The notes: generated by a model not told the origin, from the sequence alone. Counted from the stretch's first letter, positions 44,584-53,523 are shown. The stretch is DNA of 64,000 nt from Streptomyces griseoviridis (GCA_014649155.1 BMSM01000006.1:62001-126000); one strand, 5' to 3'. A program made the numbers and translations.

Positions 44584-46275
44584 ATGGCCGCCGAACTCAC
44601 CGCGGACACCCTGATCGCCCGGCACCGGCCCACGCTCGACCAGGCCCTGGAAGCGATCCGCACGCGCGCGTACTGGTCCCCGCACCCCGAGCACCCCAAG
44701 GCGTACGGGGAGCACGGCAGTCTGGACCCGGCGGCGGGCAGGGCCGCCTTCGACGCCCTGCTCGGCACCCGCCTCGACCTCGGCCAGCCCGGCACCGACG
44801 GCTGGGTGGGCGGCGAGGTCTCCCCGTACGGCATCGAGCTGGGCGTCACCTACCCGCACGCCGACCCGGACGTGCTGCTGCCCGCCATGCGGGCCGGGCA
44901 GGGAGCCTGGCGGGACGCGGGCCCCGAGGTCCGGGCCGCGGTCTGCCTGGAGATCCTCAAGCGGATCAACGACCGGTCGCACGAGTTCGCGCACGCGGTG
45001 ATGCACACCTCCGGGCAGGCCTACCTGATGGCGTTCCAGGCGGGCGGCCCGCACGCCCAGGACCGCGGCCTGGAGGCGGTGGCGTACGCCTACGCGGAGC
45101 AGACCCGCGTCCCCGCCACCGCCGGGTGGACCAAGCCCCAGGGCAAGCGCGACCCGCTGACCCTGGCCAAGTCCTTCACCCCGGCCCCGCGCGGCATCGG
45201 CCTGGTCATCGGCTGCAACACCTTCCCGACGTGGAACGGCTACCCGGGCCTGTTCGCCTCCCTCGCCACCGGCAACGCGGTCCTGGTCAAGCCCCACCCC
45301 CGCGCGGTGCTCCCGCTCGCCCTGACCGTCGCCGTCGCCCGCGAGGTGCTGGCCGCCGCCGGGTTCGCCGCCGACCTGGTCGCGCTGGCCGCCGAGGCCC
45401 CCGGCGAGGGCATCGCCAAGACCCTGGCCACCCGCCCCGAGATCCGGATCATCGACTACACCGGCTCCACCGCCTTCGGCGACTGGCTGGAGACCCACGC
45501 CCGCCAGGCCCAGGTCTTCACCGAGAAGGCGGGGGTCAACACGGTCGTGGTCGAGTCCACCGACGACTACCGGGGCATGCTCGCCAACCTGGCCTTCTCC
45601 CTCTCCCTGTACAGCGGCCAGATGTGCACCACCCCGCAGAACCTCCTGATCCCCCGCGACGGCATCCGCACCGACCAGGGCCCGAAGACCTACGACGAGG
45701 TCACCGCCGACCTCGCCCGCGCCGTCGACGGCCTCCTCGGCGACGACACCCGGGCGAACGCCCTGCTCGGCGCGCTCGTCAACCCGGACGTCAAGGCCCG
45801 TCTGGAGGCCGCCGCCGACCTGGGTGAGGTGGCGCTCGCCTCCCGCGCGGTGGAGCACCCCGACTTCCCCGGGGCGGTCGTCCGCACCCCCGCGATCATC
45901 AAGCTGGACGGCGCCAAGCCGGACGCCGACGCCGGGTACCTGAGCGAGTGCTTCGGCCCCGTCTCCTTCGCCGTCGCCGTCGACTCGGCGGCCCACGCCC
46001 TGACCCTGCTGCGCCGCGGCATCCGGGAGAACGGCGCGATGACGGTCAGCGCCTACACCACCGACCCGGAGACCGAGCGGGCCGTCGAGGAGATCTGCCT
46101 GGAGGAGTCCGCCCAGCTCTCCCTGAACCTGACGGGCGGGGTGTACGTCAACCAGACGGCCGCCTTCTCCGACTTCCACGGCTCGGGCGGCAACCCGGCG
46201 GCCAACGCGGCCCTCACCGACGCCGCGTTCGTCGCGCCCCGCTTCCGTTTCATCGAGGTCCGCCGGGAGGCCTAG
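44584..46275 (+). CDS. paaN: Phenylacetic-acid degradation aldehyde dehydrogenase PaaN
   Basis: 563 residues, aldehyde-dehydrogenase superfamily, matching the actinobacterial PaaN type that lacks the R-hydratase domain of PaaZ. Segments: IGLVIGCNTFPTWNGYPGLF, IDYTGSTAFGDWLETHARQ, catalytic-Cys region YSGQMCTTPQNLLIP and the C-terminal VYVNQTAAFSDFHGSGGNPA. In PaaN the enzyme oxidises the semialdehyde produced by ring cleavage of the epoxide/oxepin. The paaABCDE monooxygenase genes are not in this window. The ATG at 44584 is preceded by GAGGAG. Confidence 0.93.
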   Translation: MAAELTADTLIARHRPTLDQALEAIRTRAYWSPHPEHPKAYGEHGSLDPAAGRAAFDALLGTRLDLGQPGTDGWVGGEVSPYGIELGVTYPHADPDVLLPAMRAGQGAWRDAGPEVRAAVCLEILKRINDRSHEFAHAVMHTSGQAYLMAFQAGGPHAQDRGLEAVAYAYAEQTRVPATAGWTKPQGKRDPLTLAKSFTPAPRGIGLVIGCNTFPTWNGYPGLFASLATGNAVLVKPHPRAVLPLALTVAVAREVLAAAGFAADLVALAAEAPGEGIAKTLATRPEIRIIDYTGSTAFGDWLETHARQAQVFTEKAGVNTVVVESTDDYRGMLANLAFSLSLYSGQMCTTPQNLLIPRDGIRTDQGPKTYDEVTADLARAVDGLLGDDTRANALLGALVNPDVKARLEAAADLGEVALASRAVEHPDFPGAVVRTPAIIKLDGAKPDADAGYLSECFGPVSFAVAVDSAAHALTLLRRGIRENGAMTVSAYTTDPETERAVEEICLEESAQLSLNLTGGVYVNQTAAFSDFHGSGGNPAANAALTDAAFVAPRFRFIEVRREA

Positions 46276-47024
46276 GCGGGCCGGCCGGCCCCGGCGCTCC
46301 AGTGGTACAGCGTCATCGCCACGCTGGTGGCGAGGTTGTAGCTGGACACCTGGGGGCGCATCGGCAGCGCCACCAGGTGGTCGGCCCGCGCCCGCACCGC
46401 GCCGCTCAGGCCGCCGCGTTCGGAGCCGAAGGCGAGCAGCGCGTCGTCGGGCAGCGTGAGCCCGCGGATGTCCTCGCCCTCCGGGTCCAGCGCGAACAGC
46501 GGGCCCGGCGGCAGCTCCGGCACCGCCAGCCGCTCCACGGCGGTCGCGAAGTGCAGCCCCGCCCCGCCGCGCACCACCGTCGGATGCCAGGGGTCGAGGG
46601 TGCCGGTGGTGACCACGCCGGTCGCGCCGAAACCGGCGGCCAGCCGGATCACCGCGCCCGCGTTGCCGAGGTTGCGCGGCTCGTCGAGGACCACCACGGG
46701 GGCCGTGCGCGGCAGCCGGGCCAGCCGCCGCAGCGCCGCCGCGCGGTCCGGGCGTACGGCCAGGGCGGCCACGGCGGTGGGGTGCGGGCGCGGCACCAGG
46801 GCGGCGTACTCGGCCGCCGTGACCTCCGTGAGCAGCCCGGCGAGCCGCTCCCGTACGTCCTCGGCCAGTTCGCCGGCGAGGGCGAGCGCGGCGGCGCGGT
46901 CGGCGGTGACCGCCACCGGGACGTCCGCCCCGAAGCGCAGCGCGTGCTTGAGGGCGTGGAAGCCGTCCAGCAGGACACAGTCGCCGGCGAGGCCGCGCCA
47001 GACGCGCAGGGGATGGTCGGTCAT
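46272..47024 (-). CDS. SpoU/TrmH-family RNA 2'-O-methyltransferase
   Basis: 250 residues. SPOUT trefoil-knot enzyme: N-terminal substrate-binding part (about 1-100), then motif 1 EPRNLGNAGAVIRLAAGFGATGVV, motif 2 LLAFGSERGGLS and motif 3 SSYNLATSVAMTLYHW, which bind S-adenosylmethionine. The RNA target (rRNA or tRNA) cannot be told. The stop interlocks with the paaN stop in a CTAG palindrome, since the genes converge. The ATG at 47024 lacks a clear Shine-Dalgarno. Confidence 0.92.
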   Translation of the reverse strand: MTDHPLRVWRGLAGDCVLLDGFHALKHALRFGADVPVAVTADRAAALALAGELAEDVRERLAGLLTEVTAAEYAALVPRPHPTAVAALAVRPDRAAALRRLARLPRTAPVVVLDEPRNLGNAGAVIRLAAGFGATGVVTTGTLDPWHPTVVRGGAGLHFATAVERLAVPELPPGPLFALDPEGEDIRGLTLPDDALLAFGSERGGLSGAVRARADHLVALPMRPQVSSYNLATSVAMTLYHWSAGAGRPA

Positions 47025-47080
47025 GCGCCGAAGCCTATGTGCGCCGCCCCGGCCCCCGGTACGCCCGCCCCGCCGCCCGC

Positions 47081-47331
47081 TCTCAGCCGACGCGGGCCGC
47101 CCCGGCGTCCTCGGGCGCGGCCCCCTGCGCCGGTACGGCCGCCGCCCGCGGCCCCGCCCCGCCGCCCGCACACGCGCCAGCGCCCGCTCTCAGCCGACGC
47201 GGGCCGCCCCGGTGTCCTCGGCCGCGGCCCCCTGCGCCGGTACGGCCGCCGCCCGCGGCCCCGCCCCGCCGCCCGCACACGCGCCAGCGCCCACCCTCAG
47301 CCGACGCGGGCCGCCCCGGCGTCCTCGGCCG
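47081..47331. repeat. 107-bp tandem repeat duplicating the 3' end of the HTTM gene
   Basis: Copies start at 47081, 47188 and 47295 (period exactly 107; the last copy is partial and lies inside the HTTM gene). Each contains the reverse-strand coding end VPAQG-(A)-EDxGAARVG plus its TGA stop. Two spare 3' ends therefore lie downstream of the real stop. The 47025-47296 gap holds nothing else. Confidence 0.88.
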
Positions 47332-48514
47332 TGCCCTGGGCCGGCACGCCCGACCCGCCCGGCACGGCCGCCGGCCGTCGCCACCACCGCCCCCGCGCCA
47401 CCACCCCGCCCAGCCGCCGCAGGAACGGCGTCGGCAGGAACACGGCGTCGGCCACGATCATCGCCAGCGAGAAGAACGGCAGCCCGAGCACCACGGCGAT
47501 CACCGCGTGCTCGGTCATCATCACGGCCAGCAGGACGTTCTTCACCCGCCGGTTGAACAGGGTGAACGGGAACGCGACCTGCGCCATGACCGTGCCGTAG
47601 GTCAGCAGCATCACCAGCGTGCCACTGGCCGCCAGCAGGTCGGCGAGGGCGGGCCAGGGCGAGAAGTAGTCGAGGCGCAGGGGGTAGTAGACGGCCGTGC
47701 CGTCCTGCCAGCGCGACCCCTGCACCTTGTACCAGCCGGCCGTCGCGTAGATCAGGCATGCCTCCGCCATGATCACCAGCAGCGCGGCGTTGTGCGTGAC
47801 GTTGCCGATCACGTCCAGCAGGACGCGCGGCTCCCCGCCGCCCGCCCGGCGCCCCGCGGCCCACCAGAGCGCCTGGACCAGCCACATCCCCCACAACAGC
47901 GCCGGAACCGTCCATTCCACGTCGTGTCCTACGAGCCGGCCGGACAGCGTCGCCCCGGCCAGGACCAGCCCCAGCACCGCCCACAGCACCGGCCCCGTCC
48001 GGTCCCCGGCCCGCTCCCCGCGCTCCCGTGCCGCCGCCGCGCGCCGCGCCCGGCGGGCGTCCAGCGACCACACCCGGCCGCACCGCGTGAAGACCAGGTA
48101 GACGCTCATCAGGTGCAGCACGTTGTCCCCGCCGTCCCCGACCAGGACGCTGCGGTTCTGGAGCGACAGCACCCCGGCCATGAACAGCACCGACAGCGTG
48201 CGGGTGCGCCAGCCGAGGACCAGCAGCGTGGCCGAGAGCACCGCCAGCGCGTAGACCGCCTCGAACCACACCCGCCCGTCGGACCACATCAGCACCGTGA
48301 ACGCCCCGTTGTCCCCGGTCAGCCGCCGGGCCAGCCCCCAGCTCCACGGCCCGTCGGGGCCGTACAGCTCGTGGCGGTGGGGGAACTCCCGGAGCAGGAA
48401 CAGCAGCCAGGTCAGCCCGAACCCGATCCGGAGCACCGCCGTCTGGTACGGGCCGAGGGCGGTCTCGGTGACCCGGGCGATACCGCGCGAGACCGACAGC
48501 GCGACGCCGTTCAC
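47297..48514 (-). CDS. HTTM-domain membrane protein
   Basis: 405 residues with about eight membrane helices. The N-terminal HTTM (horizontally transferred transmembrane) domain, related to vitamin-K-dependent gamma-carboxylase, has LGPYQTAVLRIGFGLTWLLF and HRHELYGPDGPWSW. A further block contains GWYKVQGSRWQDGTAVYYPLRLDYF. The GTG at 48514 overlaps the DUF5819 stop (GTGA), and the two proteins form a recurrent Streptomyces pair. The substrate is unknown. The C-terminal tail is low-complexity and is the part repeated in tandem downstream. Confidence 0.85.
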   Translation of the reverse strand: MNGVALSVSRGIARVTETALGPYQTAVLRIGFGLTWLLFLLREFPHRHELYGPDGPWSWGLARRLTGDNGAFTVLMWSDGRVWFEAVYALAVLSATLLVLGWRTRTLSVLFMAGVLSLQNRSVLVGDGGDNVLHLMSVYLVFTRCGRVWSLDARRARRAAAARERGERAGDRTGPVLWAVLGLVLAGATLSGRLVGHDVEWTVPALLWGMWLVQALWWAAGRRAGGGEPRVLLDVIGNVTHNAALLVIMAEACLIYATAGWYKVQGSRWQDGTAVYYPLRLDYFSPWPALADLLAASGTLVMLLTYGTVMAQVAFPFTLFNRRVKNVLLAVMMTEHAVIAVVLGLPFFSLAMIVADAVFLPTPFLRRLGGVVARGRWWRRPAAVPGGSGVPAQGTAEDAGAARVG

Positions 48515-49200
48515 GCGACGCCGCCCTCCGCCTCGCGGGCGGGCACCCGCCACCAGGGCAGCTCCCGGCGCTCGGTGCGGCCGGAGACCCGCTCCCCGCT
48601 CCACTCGGGCGGCGGTACCGCGCCGGTCCGCGAGCGGTACTGGACCCGGTCCAGCACATCGCCGTCGCGGGCCGCGCCCGCCCGGTCGAGGCGCAGGACG
48701 GCGATCCGGCGCAGATACGCCTCGGCGAGGTCCCCGCGCAGCCCCACCGGGCGGTCGGCGGAGTCATGGGTGGCGAGGTAGAAGTCCCAGGCGCGGCGCA
48801 GCTCGTTCTGCTGGGTGTGGCTGGGCAGCGGATTGCCGTCGATGGCCCGGCCGTCCTCGGCGGACAGGTCGTACCAGCCGGTGGTGCGGACGCCGCCGTC
48901 CGCCGTCCGCAGCTCCGCGCGGACCTGCACGGAGATGTTCTGCTGGAGCGGATTGGGCGCGAACAGCTTCCAGTTCTGCTCGAACTCCGGGTAGACCCAC
49001 TCGTCGATGACGTCGCCGTGCTGCTTGGTGACCGTGTTCGCCGGGGCGACGTGCAGGAAGGTCATGCCGAGGTGGACCGAGACCACGACGGCGACGACCG
49101 CCAGCGCCACCGCCGCGCCGACCTGGTAGCGCGGGGAGAGCGCCGCGACCCCGGGGCGCGCGCCCCCGGTGTCGTCCGGCCCCGTGTCGTACGCGTCCAT
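48511..49200 (-). CDS. DUF5819-family single-pass membrane protein
   Basis: 229 residues. A short cytoplasmic N-terminus and one membrane helix (about 28-50) precede an extracytoplasmic domain. The domain has FEQNWKLFAPNPLQQNISVQVRAEL, then RAWDFYLATHDSADRPVGL. Translationally coupled to the HTTM gene, so it is probably its partner at the membrane. Function unknown. The ATG at 49200 follows a G-rich tract; GTG at 49218 is an alternative. Confidence 0.82.
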   Translation of the reverse strand: MDAYDTGPDDTGGARPGVAALSPRYQVGAAVALAVVAVVVSVHLGMTFLHVAPANTVTKQHGDVIDEWVYPEFEQNWKLFAPNPLQQNISVQVRAELRTADGGVRTTGWYDLSAEDGRAIDGNPLPSHTQQNELRRAWDFYLATHDSADRPVGLRGDLAEAYLRRIAVLRLDRAGAARDGDVLDRVQYRSRTGAVPPPEWSGERVSGRTERRELPWWRVPAREAEGGVA

Positions 49201-49323
49201 CCCGCCCCGCTCCCGCACACCGGCGTCCGTCGTCCCGCGCCCCGTCCGGCGGGACGCGGCACGCGAACGGTACTCACCCCGGCGCGCCCCCCGCAGCCGG
49301 ACCGGTCGGGCGGTCCGCCGGAG

Positions 49324-49671
49324 CTATACGACGTGCCCCGGTTCGCCGGCGTCCGTCACGACGGGACGTCCGGCCGCGGCCCACACCTGCATGCCGCCGT
49401 CGACGTTCACCGCGTCGATGCCCTGCTGGACCAGGTACATGGTGACCTGCGCCGACCGTCCGCCGGACCGGCAGATCACATGGACCCGGCCGCCGTCCGG
49501 CGCCGCCTCGGTCAGCTCCCCGTACCGGGCGGCGAACTCGCTGAGCGGGATGTGCAGCGCCCCCTCGGCGTGCCCCGCGCGCCACTCGTCGTCCTCGCGG
49601 ACATCCAGCAGGAAGGCGTCGTCCTTCAGCTCCGCGACCTCGACCGCGGGTACACCGGCTCCGAAACTCAT
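49324..49671 (-). CDS. Rhodanese-like domain protein
   Basis: 115 residues, one rhodanese domain. The active-site loop CRSGGRS holds the persulfide-forming Cys. LLDVREDDEWRAGHAEGALHIPL is the CH2A-type segment and GIDAVNVDGGMQVW the C-terminal signature. Single-domain cytoplasmic sulfurtransferase. Its ATG overlaps the J-domain gene stop (ATGA), so the two are cotranslated. Confidence 0.93.
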   Translation of the reverse strand: MSFGAGVPAVEVAELKDDAFLLDVREDDEWRAGHAEGALHIPLSEFAARYGELTEAAPDGGRVHVICRSGGRSAQVTMYLVQQGIDAVNVDGGMQVWAAAGRPVVTDAGEPGHVV

Positions 49672-50516
49672 GCCCCGACGCTACCCGACCCCGGCCCCGC
49701 GTCCGGCGCGGCCGGCCCCAGCAGCGCGGCCAGCTCGGCCTCGCGCTCGGCCACCTGCGCCGTGAGCTGCCCGGCGATCTCCTCCAGCAGCCGGTCGGGA
49801 TCGTCCGGGGCGAGCCGCAGCATGCCGCCGATGGCGCTCTGCTCCAGCTCGGTGGCAATCCGGGTGAGCAGTTCCTTCCGCTCGGCCAGCCACTCCAGGC
49901 GGGCGTACAGCTCCTCGGCGCGGCTCTCGCCCCGCTGCTGCTGCGGCCCGGCGTCCCACTCCTCGGCCAGCCGGCGCAGCTCGCCCGCGTCACCGCGCGC
50001 GTAGGCCGCGTTGACCCGGGTGATGAACTCCTCGCGCCGGGCCCGCTCGGCCTCCTCCTGCGCCAGGTCGGGGTGGGCCCGGCGGGCCAGCTCGCGGTAG
50101 AGCTTGCGGGCCTCCTCGCTGGGCCGCACCCGCTGCGGGGGCCGTACCTCCTGCCCGGTGAGCATCGCCGTGGCCTCGGGGAACAGCCCGTCGCCGTCCA
50201 TCCAGCCGTGCAGCAGCTCCTCGACCCCGGGCAGCGGCATCAGCCGGGCCCGCGCCTCGTCGGCGAGCCGCCGGTCCTCGGCGTCACCGCTGCGGGCGGC
50301 CTTCGCCTCCAGGACGCGCGCCTCCAGCTCGTCGAGCCGGGCGTAGACCGGGCCGAGCCGCTGGTGGTGCAGCCGGGAGAAGTTGTCGACCTCCACCCGG
50401 AAGGTCTCCACCGCGATCTCGTACTCGATGAGCGCCTGCTCGGCGGCCCGTACGGCCTTCTCCAGCCGTTCCTCGGGCCGTGCGGCACCGCCCTGCTCAG
50501 CTTCCGGGGTCGTCAC
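49668..50516 (-). CDS. Coiled-coil protein with a J-domain-like segment
   Basis: 282 residues. N-terminal helical/coiled-coil region (about 15-95). The central part (about 130-180) reads EARKLYRELARRAHPDLAQ, then FITRVNAAYARGD, which keeps the HPD motif and flanking helices of DnaJ proteins. The C-terminal half is charged and helical. There is no zinc or G/F region. It may recruit DnaK to a specific client, possibly with the coupled rhodanese; this is inference. GTG start. Confidence 0.75.
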   Translation of the reverse strand: MTTPEAEQGGAARPEERLEKAVRAAEQALIEYEIAVETFRVEVDNFSRLHHQRLGPVYARLDELEARVLEAKAARSGDAEDRRLADEARARLMPLPGVEELLHGWMDGDGLFPEATAMLTGQEVRPPQRVRPSEEARKLYRELARRAHPDLAQEEAERARREEFITRVNAAYARGDAGELRRLAEEWDAGPQQQRGESRAEELYARLEWLAERKELLTRIATELEQSAIGGMLRLAPDDPDRLLEEIAGQLTAQVAEREAELAALLGPAAPDAGPGSGSVGA

Positions 50517-50550
50517 ACGCCCACCCTAGGCCCTGCGGGCCCCCGCCCCC

Positions 50551-51966
50551 TCAGGCCCCCGGTTCGGCCGCCACCCGCCCCGACCGCACCGCCGCGACCA
50601 GCTCCGCGTGATCGGCCTCCGTACGGTCGGCGTAGGCGACGGCGAAGGCGGCCACCGCCTCGTCCAGCTCCTCGTTCTTGCCGCAGTACCCGGCGAGCAG
50701 CCGCGGGTCGGCGCTGTGCGCGTGGGCGCGGGCCAGCAGCGCGCCGGTCATCCGGGCGTAGTCGTCGATCTCGCCGGCGGCGAGCGCGGTCGCGTCGACA
50801 CTGCCCTTGCGGTTGCGGAACTGCCGTACCTGGTACGGCCGTCCGTCCACCGTCGTCCAGCCCAGCAGCATGTCGCTGACGACCTGCATCCGCTTCTGCC
50901 CCAGCACCACCCGGCGTCCCTCGTGCCCCGCCGCGGGCACCTCGAAGCCGGCGGCCGGCAGCTGCGGCGCCAGCGCGGACGGCCGGGCCTCCTTCACCTG
51001 GAGCACCAGCGGCTCGCCCCGGTGGTCCAGGAGCAGCACGACGTACGACCGGGTCCCGACGCTGCCCGTGCCGACCACCCGGAACGCCACGTCGTGCACC
51101 GCGTACCGGGCGAGCAGCGGCAGCCGGTCCTCGGGCAGCGTGGTCAGGTACTCCGCGAGGGACGCCGCCACCGCCGCCGCCTCCGCGTCCGGCACACGCC
51201 GCAGCACCGGCGGCGCGTCCGTGAACCGCCGCCCGCCGTCCCCGGTCTCCTCGGTCGACCGCGCCGCGAACCGCCCGCTGGTGTTGGCCCGCGCCTTCTC
51301 CGCCACCCGCTCCAGCGTGCCCAGCAGGTCCTGGGCGTCGGTGTGGGAGACCAGCTCCTCGTCGGCGATCGCGTTCCACGCGTCCAGGGCCGGCAGCCGG
51401 GCCAGCAGCCGGGCCGTGCGCCGGTACGCGCCCGCCGCGTCGTGCGCGGCCGTCCGGCAGGTGTCCTCGTCGGCCCCGGCCTCCCGCCCCGCCAGTACCA
51501 GCGAGGCCGCCAGCCGCTTCAGGTCCCACTCCCAGGGGCCGTGCACCGTCTCGTCGAAGTCGTTGAGGTCGATGACCAGTTTGCCGCGGGCGTCGCCGTA
51601 CAGCCCGAAGTTGGCCGCGTGCGCGTCCCCACAGAGCTGCGCCCCGATCCCGGTCACCGGCGTCCGCGCCAGGTCGTACGCCATCAGGCCGGCCGCGCCG
51701 CGCAGGAAGGCGAAGGGCGTCGCCGCCATCCGCCCGGCCCGTAGCGGGGTCAGGCCGGGAATCCGGCCCCGGTTGGACTCCTCGACCGCGCGGACCGCGC
51801 CGGGCCGCCCGGCGTCCGCCGCGAACTCCGCGTGCGCGGAGCGCGGCACGCGCCGCCGCAGCGCCTTGCCCGCCGCCTTCACGGACCCGGCCCCGGGCCC
51901 CTCCCACCGCGCGAACCCCGGCACCGCGGGCATCCGCACCCCGCCCCCGCCCGACAGCTCCGACAT
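50551..51966 (-). CDS. DUF2252 family protein
   Basis: 471 residues. Conserved blocks GAQLCGDAHAANFGLYGDARG and DLNDFDETVHGPWEWDLKRLAAS resemble a protein-kinase/APH-like active site with HxN and DxD residues. Function is uncharacterised. The ATG at 51966 follows GGAGGACGAGG. The frame remains open upstream through the tRNA-Leu gene, but that extension is not coding. Confidence 0.85.
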   Translation of the reverse strand: MSELSGGGGVRMPAVPGFARWEGPGAGSVKAAGKALRRRVPRSAHAEFAADAGRPGAVRAVEESNRGRIPGLTPLRAGRMAATPFAFLRGAAGLMAYDLARTPVTGIGAQLCGDAHAANFGLYGDARGKLVIDLNDFDETVHGPWEWDLKRLAASLVLAGREAGADEDTCRTAAHDAAGAYRRTARLLARLPALDAWNAIADEELVSHTDAQDLLGTLERVAEKARANTSGRFAARSTEETGDGGRRFTDAPPVLRRVPDAEAAAVAASLAEYLTTLPEDRLPLLARYAVHDVAFRVVGTGSVGTRSYVVLLLDHRGEPLVLQVKEARPSALAPQLPAAGFEVPAAGHEGRRVVLGQKRMQVVSDMLLGWTTVDGRPYQVRQFRNRKGSVDATALAAGEIDDYARMTGALLARAHAHSADPRLLAGYCGKNEELDEAVAAFAVAYADRTEADHAELVAAVRSGRVAAEPGA

Positions 51967-52052
51967 CGCCTCGTCCTCCCCGCACCGCGACCGTGTTCGA
52001 AGGCCCCAACCTACTGAGACCTTCCTCACAGCCCCCGGCCGGGGCAACGAGA

Positions 52053-52083
52053 AAGCCCCGTAGGTCCGAGACCTACGGGGCTT
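52053..52083 (-). terminator. tRNA-Leu terminator
   Basis: A 14-bp perfect stem (52053-52066 with 52070-52083) and a 3-nt loop lie directly 3' of the tRNA on the reverse strand. Confidence 0.8.
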
Positions 52084-52090
52084 CCGTCTG

Positions 52091-52174
52091 TGCGCGAGGG
52101 GGGAGTTGAACCCCCACGCCCTTGCGGGCACTGGAACCTGAATCCAGCGCGTCTGCCTATTCCGCCACCCGCGC
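52091..52174 (-). tRNA. tRNA-Leu (anticodon CAG)
   Basis: 84 nt on the reverse strand. Acceptor stem GCGCGGG pairs with CTCGCGC (one G-T pair). The anticodon stem CTGGA/TCCAG encloses the loop TTCAGGT with anticodon CAG. A long class II variable arm (GCCC-GCAA-GGGC), T arm GGGGG-TTCAACT-CCCCC and discriminator A are present. CCA is not encoded. It reads CTG, a major Leu codon in this genome. Confidence 0.95.
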
Positions 52175-52646
52175 ATTGGGTGTGTCCTCCGGCCCCGTTC
52201 CTTTCGGCCCGGCGCCTTCCGACACCCAGAACATTAGCACGCCGGCCAGGGTGGATTCACATCCCTTCCCCGGCCCCCCCGCCCCCGCGCGCGGTGCCGG
52301 AGGGCGGGCCGCGCACGTATCAACCTCGTACCGGTCCGGCCCGTCCTCCCGGGAGGGAGAGCAGGCCCACAGCCCGGTGCGGGACACTGGTCGCCGAGCG
52401 GCTCTACGATCCTGGGCAGGAGTACGCGCGACAGCGCGCCCCACGGAGTTCGAAGACGCGCTCCAGCGGGAACTCCGAGAGGCAGTCGACACCCTTCGAC
52501 CGGGCCGCAAGGGGGAACCAGCCGATCGACCCGCGCGTGGATACGATCAGTAAGCAGTACCAGGTAAGCAGTACGCAGGCAGGCAGTCCGCGGGCAAGCA
52601 GTACGCGAAGCGGCGAACAGGACGGCAGCGACGGAGGAGGTGCCCC
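52175..52646. other. Upstream region of fhaA with short AAGCAGTAC repeats
   Basis: About 470 bp without a supported gene, lying between tRNA-Leu (leftward) and the fhaA cluster (rightward). Three AAGCAGTAC repeats occur at 52552-52560, 52566-52574 and 52596-52604, with a decayed copy (GGCAGTCC) between. They lie in the probable leader of the whole wall-signalling operon. Confidence 0.6.
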
Positions 52647-53513
52647 ATGGGAGTCCTGAAGAAATTCGAGCAGCGTCTCGAAGGTCTGGTCAACGGCACC
52701 TTCGCGAAGGTCTTCAAGTCCGAGGTGCAGCCCGTGGAGATCGCGGGCGCGCTTCAGCGCGAGTGCGACAACAACGCGACCATCTGGAACCGTGACCGCA
52801 CCGTCGTACCCAACGACTTCATCGTGGAGCTGAGCACGCCCGACTTCGAGCGGCTCAGCCCCTACTCCGGGCAGCTCGGCGACGAACTGGCCGGCATGGT
52901 GCGCGACTACGCCAAGCAGCAGCGCTACACCTTCATGGGCCCGATCAAGGTCAACCTGGAGAAGGCGGACGACCTCGACACCGGCCTCTACCGGGTCCGC
53001 AGCCGCACCCTCGCCTCCTCCACCTCGCAGGCACCGGCGGCACCCCCCGCCGCGCCCGCCGCACCACCGGCCGGCCGCCCCGGCGGCTACGGCTACCCGC
53101 CGGCCGCCGCGCCGGCCCCGCCGATGCCGCCCGTGCCGCCGCCCGGCGCCCGTGGCCCGGCCGGCGGGTACGGCTATCCGCAGCCCGCGAGCGCCACCCC
53201 GCAGCCCCCGGCCGCACCCGCGCCCGGCGGTCGCACCCGCCACTGGATCGAGATCAACGGCGCCCGCCACCAGATCTCCCGCGCGACGCTCGTGCTGGGC
53301 CGCAGCACCGAGGCCGACGTGCGGATCGACGACCCCGGCGTGAGCCGACGGCACTGCGAGATCCGGACCGGAACGCCCTCGACGATCCAGGATCTCGGCT
53401 CCACCAACGGCATCGTGGTGGACGGGCAGCACACCACCCGCGCTACGCTCCGCGACGGCTCGCGGATCGTCGTGGGCAGCACCACCGTTATCTACAGGCA
53501 AGCCGAAGGGTGA
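52647..53513 (+). CDS. fhaA: FhaA: DUF3662 plus FHA scaffold protein
   Basis: 288 residues. N-terminal DUF3662 domain (about 1-125; MGVLKKFEQRLEGLVNGTFAKVF). A Pro/Ala/Gly/Tyr-rich linker (about 130-195) follows. The C-terminal FHA domain (about 205-280) has the phosphothreonine-binding residues G-R-S, S-R-R-H and GSTNG. Homologues bind phosphorylated targets of PknB, such as the MurJ-associated pseudokinase in mycobacteria. First gene of the cluster, with a strong GGAGGAGG. It sets up the signalling scaffold for the downstream phosphatase, RodA, PBP and kinase. Confidence 0.93.
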   Translation: MGVLKKFEQRLEGLVNGTFAKVFKSEVQPVEIAGALQRECDNNATIWNRDRTVVPNDFIVELSTPDFERLSPYSGQLGDELAGMVRDYAKQQRYTFMGPIKVNLEKADDLDTGLYRVRSRTLASSTSQAPAAPPAAPAAPPAGRPGGYGYPPAAAPAPPMPPVPPPGARGPAGGYGYPQPASATPQPPAAPAPGGRTRHWIEINGARHQISRATLVLGRSTEADVRIDDPGVSRRHCEIRTGTPSTIQDLGSTNGIVVDGQHTTRATLRDGSRIVVGSTTVIYRQAEG

Positions 53514-53523
53514 TCCGGGGGCA

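Noticed and set aside
46272..47171. Longer start for the SpoU methyltransferase gene (299 residues)
   Set aside because: The extra 49 residues translate the tandem repeat and are Arg/Gly-rich; the ATG at 47024 gives the normal family start.
47042..47296. CRISPR array
   Set aside because: The 107-bp units are contiguous and near-identical throughout with no unique spacers; they are copies of a gene end.
51967..52176. N-terminal extension of the DUF2252 gene
   Set aside because: It translates the tRNA-Leu gene and its terminator; the ATG at 51966 has a good ribosome-binding site.
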